DNA of 24,013 bases from contig JAZQHP010000014.1 in the NCBI GenBank assembly GCA_045540655.1, forward strand, positions 1 to 24,013, read 5' to 3'. Below the pieces are notes generated by a model. That model ran no database searches, was not told the origin of the DNA, and saw only the letters and a list, made by a program, of their open reading frames with translations. The translations under genes were made by a program, and so were the position numbers. Positions 14,634-21,361 of the stretch are shown here, piece by piece (within the stretch, counting starts at the first letter, position 1; every line of letters begins with the position of its first letter). The DNA is from RGIG1959 sp045540655 (GTDB lineage: Bacteria; Bacillota; Clostridia; Oscillospirales; Acutalibacteraceae).

Positions 14634-15098
14634 ATGGCGGAATTACTTCAGAATCGGGTGTTGCTTGCGGCCCTGCTCGGCTGGTTTGTGGCACAGACGG
14701 CAAAGGTGATTATATCCATTATCAAGACCAAAAAATTCGATCCCGAGCGTCTTAACGGTGCGGGCGGTATGCCCAGCTCCCATTCCTGCATGGTCACGTC
14801 GCTGACGGTGTCCATCGCGATGATGGAAGGGGCGAATTCCGCCGTGTTTGCGTTGGCGGTGGTCTTTACGTTTATTACCTTGTATGATGCGATGGGCGTG
14901 CGCTGGCAAGCGGGCTTGCATGCGCGTCTGTTGAACAAATACATGAAGTCCCTTATGAGCGGCGGCAAGGATATTGACGGCGACGGAAAGCCCGATGTCC
15001 AGAAAGACCTGAAGGAATACCTCGGTCACAAACCGCTGGAAGTGCTGGTGGGCGTTCTGCTGGGTATTATCATCGCGATGGTGGTGTGCCTGGTCTGA
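14634..15098 (+). CDS. Divergent PAP2 family membrane protein (YuiD/DUF212)
   Basis: A 154-residue membrane protein of the divergent PAP2 family, possibly acting on a lipid phosphate such as undecaprenyl diphosphate; this is inferred from the family and from neighbouring isoprenoid genes. The active-site-like GGMPSSH (44-50) and the C-terminal LGHKPLEVLVGVLLGI are diagnostic, with FITLYDAMGVRWQAG between them. An insertion at 109-124 contains DIDGDGKPD (113-121), which looks like a calcium-binding loop and is not usual in this family. GGAGG lies about eight bases before the ATG. It lies 20 bases after ispA and 44 bases before dxs. Confidence 0.9.
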   Translation: MAELLQNRVLLAALLGWFVAQTAKVIISIIKTKKFDPERLNGAGGMPSSHSCMVTSLTVSIAMMEGANSAVFALAVVFTFITLYDAMGVRWQAGLHARLLNKYMKSLMSGGKDIDGDGKPDVQKDLKEYLGHKPLEVLVGVLLGIIIAMVVCLV

Positions 15099-15142
15099 TT
15101 GCCTGCGGCGCTTGAATTGCACAAAAAAGGATGTTGTGTACT

Positions 15143-17230
15143 ATGGATGTAACAACAAAATATTTGCAATCCATCAAGGCACCTGCCGATGTCAAGGGAT
15201 TGTCCGATGAACAACTGCATGAGCTGGCGGCGGAAATCCGTCAGACGCTGATCGAAACGGTGGCGAGTAACGGTGGCCATCTGTCGTCCAATCTGGGAAC
15301 GGTGGAGCTGACACTGGCGATGCATCGGGTGTTCGATCTGCCCAAGGATCAGATCGTGTTCGACGTCGGCCATCAGTGCTATACACATAAGCTGCTGACG
15401 GGACGCGCGGACGCGTTTTCCACGTTGCGGCAGGAGGGCGGCATGTCCGGCTTTCCGTCCCCGAAGGAATCGCCTTACGACGTGTTCGTCACGGGTCACA
15501 GCAGTACGGCAGTGTCAGCGGCAAACGGTCTTGCAAAGGCAAAATCCTTGCTTGGAGACGACGGATACGTGCTGGCGGTGGTCGGTGACGGCGCCATGAC
15601 GGGCGGCCTGTTCTATGAGGGGTTGTCAAACGCCGGACGCAGTCACGATCGCCTGATCATCATTATGAATGACAACCGCATGTCGATCAATAATAATGTG
15701 GGCTTTGTAGCGCGTCATCTGTCGCGTATGCGGTCCCGCCCGAAGTATGTGCGGTTTAAAAAGAGCTTTGGAAACGGACTTCGCCGCGTACCGTTGATCG
15801 GTAAAGCGATGTTCCGTGTGCTGTACGGCATCAAAATGATTCTCAAGGACAAGCTCTATCGTTCGAGCAGTATGTTTGAGGATATGGGCTACTACTATCT
15901 CGGACCGGTCGACGGACACAATATCCGCGATCTGACGGCGGCGTTTGAAGCCGCCAAGGATATTGCGGCGCCGGTGTTGCTTCATGTCGATACGGTCAAG
16001 GGCAAAGGGTATTCCTTTGCGGAAAAGAATCCCGATATTTATCACGGCATCGGCAAATTCGATGTCGAAACAGGTAAGCCCCTTGGTGGCGGCGACAAGA
16101 CGTTCTCCAAGGTGTTCGGCGAACAATCGCTTCGCCTGATGCAGGAGGACGATCGCCTGTGCTTCATCACGGCGGCGATGACCGACGGCACGGGGTTGAC
16201 CGACATTTCCAGGCAATACCCCAAGCGGTGCTTTGATGTCGGCATCGCCGAGGAGCACGCTGTCACGTTTGCGTCGGGACTCGCGAAAAACGGGATGATA
16301 CCGGTGTTTGCGGTGTATTCCACGTTCCTTCAGCGGAGCTTTGATCAGCTTCTCAACGATGCGTCTATTCTGAACACCCATGTGGTGCTCGCGATTGACC
16401 GCGCGGGTATCGTGCCGGATGACGGCGAGACGCATCAGGGCATCTTCGATGTCCCGATGCTTAACGCCATTCCGCGCGCCACGGTGTATGCGCCGTGTTG
16501 TTTCCGTGAACTGAAGATGCATCTGCGCCAGGCAATCTACGATGTCGACGGCATTGCGGCGGTGCGCTATCCCAAGGGCGGCGAAATGATGATTCCCGCG
16601 GGATATAAACCCGAATTCAAGCCGTATACGTGGTATCGCTCGCGCCGCTCGGAGATCCTGCTGGTTACCTACGGACGATTGTTCGGACAGGTGATGACCG
16701 CCGCCAACGAGCTGGCGAAAAACGGATGCTTTGTGTCGGTTCTGAAGCTCAACCGCATCAAGCCGATCGACCCGGCGTGTGTGCGCATTGCCTTGACCTA
16801 TTTCCGTGTACTGTTCTTTGAAGAGGGCAGTCGTCACGGCGGTGTCGGCGAGTTGTTCGGCGAGCTGTTGTCGGAAAACAATTTTGCGCGTACGTACGAA
16901 ATTTACGCGATCGACCGCTTTGTCCCTGCCTGCACTGTGGAGCAGGGGTTGCATCTGGTGGGACTGGATGCCGAAGGGATCATGGCGGCGGTCAGAGAAC
17001 AGGTGCATGAGCCGTATATCAATGAATTTGATGCCGCGTCCGTAACGGAACAGGCGGATATGGATGCTCCCGCGGAAGATGCCGTCGAGGAAACGGCACA
17101 AGCCGATCCGGCAGCAGCGCCGACCGGGGAGACCGTCGAAGAGGTCGCCGAGGAGGCGGAATCCTCTGACGAAGAGGAGACGGATGCCGCACCCGCGGAG
17201 GATGTCGAGGAGGCGGAACTCCATGAGTGA
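15143..17230 (+). CDS. dxs: 1-deoxy-D-xylulose-5-phosphate synthase with an acidic C-terminal tail
   Basis: A 695-residue thiamine-diphosphate enzyme joining pyruvate and glyceraldehyde-3-phosphate, the first step of the MEP isoprenoid pathway. Diagnostic segments are FDVGHQCYTHKLLTGR, the ThDP-binding VVGDGAMTGG with NDN (IIIMNDNRMSI), GPVDGHN, the central CFDVGIAEEHAVTFA with the catalytic Glu, and YSTFLQRSFDQLL followed by DDGETHQGIFD. ATG 15143 is chosen because AAGG lies about 12 bases upstream; ATG 15131 touches it. The last 69 residues (627-695) are an added tail: 27 of them are Asp or Glu, none is Lys or Arg. Ordinary DXS is about 620-640 residues. The stop overlaps tlyA by eight bases. 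Confidence 0.96.
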   Translation: MDVTTKYLQSIKAPADVKGLSDEQLHELAAEIRQTLIETVASNGGHLSSNLGTVELTLAMHRVFDLPKDQIVFDVGHQCYTHKLLTGRADAFSTLRQEGGMSGFPSPKESPYDVFVTGHSSTAVSAANGLAKAKSLLGDDGYVLAVVGDGAMTGGLFYEGLSNAGRSHDRLIIIMNDNRMSINNNVGFVARHLSRMRSRPKYVRFKKSFGNGLRRVPLIGKAMFRVLYGIKMILKDKLYRSSSMFEDMGYYYLGPVDGHNIRDLTAAFEAAKDIAAPVLLHVDTVKGKGYSFAEKNPDIYHGIGKFDVETGKPLGGGDKTFSKVFGEQSLRLMQEDDRLCFITAAMTDGTGLTDISRQYPKRCFDVGIAEEHAVTFASGLAKNGMIPVFAVYSTFLQRSFDQLLNDASILNTHVVLAIDRAGIVPDDGETHQGIFDVPMLNAIPRATVYAPCCFRELKMHLRQAIYDVDGIAAVRYPKGGEMMIPAGYKPEFKPYTWYRSRRSEILLVTYGRLFGQVMTAANELAKNGCFVSVLKLNRIKPIDPACVRIALTYFRVLFFEEGSRHGGVGELFGELLSENNFARTYEIYAIDRFVPACTVEQGLHLVGLDAEGIMAAVREQVHEPYINEFDAASVTEQADMDAPAEDAVEETAQADPAAAPTGETVEEVAEEAESSDEEETDAAPAEDVEEAELHE

Positions 17231-18029
17231 GGCAATGCGGCTGGATGCGGCGATGGTGGCGGCAGGACTGGCCGGCGGTCGTGATAAGGCGAAGGCTTGG
17301 ATTGCCGAGGGCGCGGTCACAGTCAACGGTGTGACGGTGAAAAAACCGTCTGCTATGGTGACGGCGACGGACGCGATCGCATGTGCCGTGACGGAACGCT
17401 TTGTCGGTCGCGGCGGCGAAAAGTTGCAAAAGGTACTGGAAGAAACCGGTTTGTCCGTGGCGCAATGTATTTGTGCTGATATCGGCGCATCCACGGGCGG
17501 TTTTACCGATTGCCTGCTTCAGAACGGGGCAGGGAAGGTGTTTGCGGTGGACGTCGGTCATGACCAGCTTGTCGCGCGGTTGCGTGAGGATGCACGTGTG
17601 GTTTGCTTGGAAGGCATGGATATCCGTCGGCGTGACGCCGTGTCCGAGCATATCGCCGACGGGGAGATCGACGTGTGTACGGTGGATGTTTCGTTTATTT
17701 CCCTGACGCAGATCTGGTCGGCGGTGACGCCGCTTCTGTCGGCACAGGGAACGGCGGTCTGCCTGATCAAACCGCAGTTTGAGGCGGGACGCGCCGCGCT
17801 GTCCAAGCACGGCGTCGTAAAATCCGCCAAGGATCATGTCCGTGTGCTGCAACAGCTTCTTGTCTTCTGGCAGGAGGCGGGATTTGTTTGCTCGTATATC
17901 TCCTGGTCGCCGATCCGCGGCGGCGAGGGCAACATAGAATATATCGCGGTGTTGTCGCGCGGCGGTACACCTTGTGCGGTGCATGTGCCTGCGTTGGTGT
18001 CGGACGCGTTCGCGGCATTATCGCCCTGA
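17223..18029 (+). CDS. tlyA: TlyA-family 2'-O-methyltransferase (S4 + FtsJ domains)
   Basis: A 268-residue protein with an N-terminal S4 RNA-binding domain (about 4-60, including RLDAAMVAAGLAGGRDKAKA) and an FtsJ/RrmJ-type Rossmann methyltransferase. The SAM-binding motif is DIGASTGGFTDCLLQNGA (86-103). Other matches are VGRGGEKLQK at the start of the catalytic part, DVSFISL and LIKPQFEAGR. TlyA of mycobacteria methylates 16S and 23S rRNA; Firmicute YqxC homologues lie in the same dxs-recN cluster. ATG 17223 is preceded by AGGAGG with nine-base spacing; that site lies within the dxs tail codons. The gene ends 17 bases before nadK. Confidence 0.94.
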   Translation: MSEAMRLDAAMVAAGLAGGRDKAKAWIAEGAVTVNGVTVKKPSAMVTATDAIACAVTERFVGRGGEKLQKVLEETGLSVAQCICADIGASTGGFTDCLLQNGAGKVFAVDVGHDQLVARLREDARVVCLEGMDIRRRDAVSEHIADGEIDVCTVDVSFISLTQIWSAVTPLLSAQGTAVCLIKPQFEAGRAALSKHGVVKSAKDHVRVLQQLLVFWQEAGFVCSYISWSPIRGGEGNIEYIAVLSRGGTPCAVHVPALVSDAFAALSP

Positions 18030-18046
18030 AAAAGGAGGGATCGGTC

Positions 18047-18871
18047 TTGAATATTGCGTATATCGTCAATCCGTCTGCGGGTAGTTCGGCGCAAGCGGCG
18101 CCCGTGTTGGAAGCGGCACTTAAGGCACTTCAGGTCGGGCTGATCCCGCTGGTCTGGCAGGACGGCGCGCTGTCCGAGGAGGACACCTGCGCGCTCGCGC
18201 AAGCGGATGTCGCGGTGGTGCTCGGCGGCGACGGCACGATCATGCACGTGGCGAAAGCCGCGGCGGCGGTGTCGGTACCGGTGCTCGGCGTCAACGGCGG
18301 CACCGTTGGCTTTATGGCAGGGCTGGAACTGCATCAGCTGGATCGCCTGCCGCGTCTGCTGAACGGACAATATAAAATCGAACCACGTATGATGCTGGAG
18401 GTTACGCTGGACAATCGTTGTGAAACACGGCGGTTTATGGCACTCAACGAAGCGGTCGTGTCTCACGGCAATCTGTCGCGTCTGGTACATCTGGAGGTGT
18501 TCAGCGACGGCAATCCCGTCACGACCTATCGCGCCGACGGCGTGATTGTGGCAACCCCCACGGGCTCGACGGCGTATTCGCTGTCGGCGGGCGGACCGAT
18601 TGTGGATCCGTCGTTGGAATGCTTGTTGCTGACTCCGATCTGTCCTCACGCGATGCACACCCGCCCGTTTTTGTTCTCCGATAAAACCACCCTGACGATC
18701 CAGGCGTCTTCGGAAGCGTATCTGACGGTGGATGCGGAGCAGGCGGTACCGCTGACAGAAGGGGACCGTGTGACGGTGAGCCGCCATGCGGAGATGGTAC
18801 AGCTGATTTCGCTTAAGGAAGAGGATGCGTTTTACGATATTCTGACGCAAAAACTGATCGATCGTCGGTAA
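18047..18871 (+). CDS. nadK: NAD(+) kinase
   Basis: A 274-residue kinase that makes NADP from NAD and ATP or polyphosphate. GGDGT (60-64) is the phosphate-binding motif. The NAD-binding region includes LNEAVVSHG and the strongly conserved DGVIVATPTGSTAYSLSAGG, and the domain ends with LTPICPHAMHTRPFL. The loop usually written NLGxLGFL reads GVNGGTVGFM (81-90), a small departure. The start is TTG 18047, with a good GGAGG eight bases upstream and the expected N-terminus MNIAYIVNPSAG. The gene lies between tlyA and argR, as in many Clostridia. Confidence 0.95.
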   Translation: MNIAYIVNPSAGSSAQAAPVLEAALKALQVGLIPLVWQDGALSEEDTCALAQADVAVVLGGDGTIMHVAKAAAAVSVPVLGVNGGTVGFMAGLELHQLDRLPRLLNGQYKIEPRMMLEVTLDNRCETRRFMALNEAVVSHGNLSRLVHLEVFSDGNPVTTYRADGVIVATPTGSTAYSLSAGGPIVDPSLECLLLTPICPHAMHTRPFLFSDKTTLTIQASSEAYLTVDAEQAVPLTEGDRVTVSRHAEMVQLISLKEEDAFYDILTQKLIDRR

Positions 18872-18894
18872 ACAGGCGAGGAGGAAACCGCAGA

Positions 18895-19350
18895 ATGAAA
18901 TCCAAACGACAGGAAGCGTTACTGCATATTGTGCAGTCGCAGGCCATTGAAACACAGGAAGAATTGACAGGAGCATTGCGGGATGCCGGCTTTGCAGTCA
19001 CGCAGGCGACGGTATCGCGTGATATCAAGGAGTTGCGGCTTGTCAAAACGCTCGGTGCCGACGGTCGGTATGTCTACACAACCGTCAAAGCACCCTCGGC
19101 AGAACTGCACTCCACCAAACTCCACCGTCTGTTTCACGATGCCGTGCGCAAAGTGGACTATGCGGGCAACATGGTCGTGGTGCAATGCCTGAGCGGCACG
19201 GCAGGCGCCGTGTGCGCCGCGGCGGATTCCATGAATCTGCCTGCCATTGTCGGATCGCTTGCGGGCGATGATACGATCCTGTTCGTGGTCCGCTCCGAAG
19301 CGGATGCGGTGCGCCTGGCGCAAACACTCCGCGAACTGGCGCAGATGTAA
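18895..19350 (+). CDS. argR: Arginine repressor ArgR/AhrC
   Basis: A 151-residue hexameric transcription regulator of arginine biosynthesis and catabolism. The winged-helix DNA-binding part (about 1-70) contains TQEELTGALRDAGFAVTQAT with VSRDIKEL, the recognition helix. The C-terminal oligomerisation and arginine-binding domain carries VQCLSGTAGAVCAAAD and the ligand motif GDDTILFVV. The length is typical. GAGGAGG lies about nine bases before the ATG. The gene lies between nadK and recN, the conserved Firmicute position (ahrC-recN). Confidence 0.96.
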   Translation: MKSKRQEALLHIVQSQAIETQEELTGALRDAGFAVTQATVSRDIKELRLVKTLGADGRYVYTTVKAPSAELHSTKLHRLFHDAVRKVDYAGNMVVVQCLSGTAGAVCAAADSMNLPAIVGSLAGDDTILFVVRSEADAVRLAQTLRELAQM

Positions 19351-19361
19351 TATCGCGCATT

Positions 19362-19379
19362 TTCTTATAATTCTTATAA
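19362..19379. repeat. Tandem 9-bp repeat in the argR-recN gap
   Basis: TTCTTATAA occurs twice in direct succession (19362-19370 and 19371-19379), giving two TATAAT-like hexamers just before recN. No good -35 box is found at the right distance. It may be part of a recN promoter or ArgR-related control, but neither is shown. The rest of the 68-base gap holds the recN ribosome site AAAGGAGG. Confidence 0.35.
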
Positions 19380-19418
19380 TGATGTATATAAACGTAGACT
19401 GACAAAGGAGGGATGGTC

Positions 19419-21107
19419 ATGCTGACACAATTGTATATTGATCATGTGGCGGTCATTGACCATGCCGAAGTGGTACTGGCGGACGGTCTGACCGTGCTTA
19501 CGGGTGAAACGGGCGCAGGCAAATCCATTCTGATCGACGCGTTGTCGGCGGTGCTCGGTGAGCGCGCCAGCCGCGATTCCGTGCGAAGCGGCTGTCCTTT
19601 CGCGACGATTACCGCTGTTTTTGACCACTTGACTGCATCGGTGACGGATGCGTTGCAGGAGCTCGGTTATGCGCCCGAGGAGGATGGCACGTTGATTCTG
19701 CGCCGTCGTATTTCGGCGGAGAATAAAAGCTTGTGCTTTATCGGTTCCCAGCCCTGCACTGCGCAGGTGATGCGCCGCATCGGTCGTTTGCTTGTGAATA
19801 TTCACGGACAGCACGAGAACCAATCGTTGTTGTCGGTTGACAATCATATCGATTATCTGGATCGCCTCGGCGGGCTGGATGACGTCCGTCGGGCGTATCG
19901 GGAAACCTATCAGACCTATTGCGATGTATATCGTCGCCTGAAATCTCTTCGCGCCAACGAAGCTGACAATCTTCAGCGGCGCGACATCCTCTCGTTTCAA
20001 GCAACGGAAATCGAAGAAGCGGCACTGGAAGCGGGGGAGGAGCAGGCGCTTATCGCCCGTCGTGACGTGCTTCGCCACGCGGATAAGTTGCGCCGCCTGC
20101 TGGAAATGGCGGATCGGGTGCTGACGGGAGACGAGGAGACGGACGGTGTGGTTTCGGCACTCGAACAGACCGCCGCTACCTTCAAAGAAGCGGGACGGTT
20201 GATGCCCGAGGCGGGGGATTTGTCATCCCGCCTGCTGACGGTGTTGCCTGAACTGCAGGATATTGCCCAAACCGCCGCCGCGCTTTGTGAGGATACCGCC
20301 TGTGATCCTGCGGAGCTTGATCGCATCGAGGACCGTCTGGAGCTCATCAACCGTTTGTGCGAGAAGTACGGCGGATCGACGCAGGCGGTCATCGCCTTCG
20401 GCGAACAGGCGCGTGCCGCACTCGACAGCATAGATTCGGCAGCGGAAGAAATTGCCGAAAAAGCCGCGCAGCTGGAAGCGGTGAAAGAAGAACTGGTAGC
20501 GCGCGCGGCAACGTTGACGCAGGCGCGTCGCAAGGCGGCTGTGGCGTTTTCCAAGGACGTTGCCGAAGAACTGGCGTTCCTCGATATGCCGCGTGTTACG
20601 CTGGAGGTCTCCATCGAGCCGACCGCCATGACGGCGAGCGGTGCCGATCGGGTGGAGTTTCTGATGTCTGCCAATCCCGGCGAACCGCCGCGTTCCATCG
20701 CGAAGATCGCTTCGGGAGGCGAGCTGTCCCGCATCATGCTGGCGCTTAAATCCGTGCTGGCATCGGCGGATGATATCCCGACGTTGATTTTTGATGAGAT
20801 CGATACGGGTATCAGCGGTCGTGCCGCCTCCAAGGTCGGCTACAAACTGCGGCATATCGCATCGCACGGCAACAAACAGGTGCTGTGCGTGACACACCTT
20901 GCACAGATTGCCGCGTGTGCGCATCATCAACTGCTGATCGAAAAAACCACACAGGAGGATCGCACATTCACGAGTGTTCGTGCAGTAGAGGGAGAAGCCC
21001 GTGTGGCGGAGCTGGCACGCATCGTCGGCGGACAGATCACCGACGCGTCGTTGAAAGCGGCGCGCGAAATGCTTGATTCCTTGCCTGCCATGGCGGATGA
21101 TATCTGA
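19419..21107 (+). CDS. recN: DNA repair protein RecN
   Basis: A 562-residue SMC-like ATPase acting in double-strand-break repair. Walker A is GETGAGKS (29-36). The N-terminal ATPase lobe includes VNIHGQHENQSLL. A long helical coiled-coil stretch, rich in Glu, Ala and Arg, occupies roughly residues 150-390. The C-terminal lobe carries the signature KIASGGELSRIMLALK, Walker B TLIFDEIDTGISG, and VLCVTHLAQIAACA. ATG 19419 is chosen because GGAGG lies seven bases upstream; ATG 19413 lies against that site. No LexA box was recognised. It is followed by a strong terminator, and in Bacillus spoIVB would be next. Confidence 0.96.
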   Translation: MLTQLYIDHVAVIDHAEVVLADGLTVLTGETGAGKSILIDALSAVLGERASRDSVRSGCPFATITAVFDHLTASVTDALQELGYAPEEDGTLILRRRISAENKSLCFIGSQPCTAQVMRRIGRLLVNIHGQHENQSLLSVDNHIDYLDRLGGLDDVRRAYRETYQTYCDVYRRLKSLRANEADNLQRRDILSFQATEIEEAALEAGEEQALIARRDVLRHADKLRRLLEMADRVLTGDEETDGVVSALEQTAATFKEAGRLMPEAGDLSSRLLTVLPELQDIAQTAAALCEDTACDPAELDRIEDRLELINRLCEKYGGSTQAVIAFGEQARAALDSIDSAAEEIAEKAAQLEAVKEELVARAATLTQARRKAAVAFSKDVAEELAFLDMPRVTLEVSIEPTAMTASGADRVEFLMSANPGEPPRSIAKIASGGELSRIMLALKSVLASADDIPTLIFDEIDTGISGRAASKVGYKLRHIASHGNKQVLCVTHLAQIAACAHHQLLIEKTTQEDRTFTSVRAVEGEARVAELARIVGGQITDASLKAAREMLDSLPAMADDI

Positions 21108-21120
21108 ATCAAACAATGCC

Positions 21121-21147
21121 AAAAGCTGCCTTCGGGCAGCTTTTTTT
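21121..21147 (+). terminator. Rho-independent terminator after recN
   Basis: AAAAGCTGCC (21121-21130) and GGCAGCTTTT (21135-21144) form a perfect 10-bp stem closed by a TTCG tetraloop, followed by a run of seven T residues (21141-21147). It ends the nusB-recN gene run, 13 bases after the recN stop. Confidence 0.95.
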
Positions 21148-21200
21148 GCCTTAAAAAAGCGGAACTTTGTGATTATTTAAAAAAATGAACGGATTTCTTT

Positions 21201-21209
21201 TGATATAAT
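21201..21209 (+). promoter_or_regulatory. Extended -10 promoter candidate upstream of the GDPD gene
   Basis: TGATATAAT (21201-21209) matches the extended -10 pattern TGnTATAAT, within an AT-rich stretch. No -35 box is seen, which is allowed for this promoter class. It lies 36 bases upstream of the stronger promoter described next. Confidence 0.4.
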
Positions 21210-21244
21210 GCACAAAAGCTTTTAAAAACTTTTAAAATCGGCTG

Positions 21245-21273
21245 TTGACTTTTGACTATGAATGCGATATGAT
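21245..21273 (+). promoter_or_regulatory. Sigma-A promoter of the secreted GDPD gene
   Basis: TTGACT (21245-21250) and TATGAT (21268-21273) are spaced by exactly 17 bases. The predicted start lies near 21280, giving an untranslated leader of about 80 bases. With the recN terminator this marks the start of a new transcription unit. Confidence 0.7.
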
Positions 21274-21361
21274 AAGAATGGTTATGATTGACTGATTATG
21301 GGGTTTTCTACTGTGATCGGACAATCGCTTTCGCAAAATACCATTCAGGGAGGCGATCGCT

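Noticed and set aside
15626..17494. 622-codon open frame on the minus strand opposite dxs and tlyA
   Set aside because: Both plus-strand genes are certain and the antisense product has no recognisable domain or ribosome site.
21151..21244. Riboswitch or small RNA in the gap before the GDPD gene
   Set aside because: The stretch is AT-rich with A and T tracts but shows no paired elements of a known class; only promoter signals are supportable.
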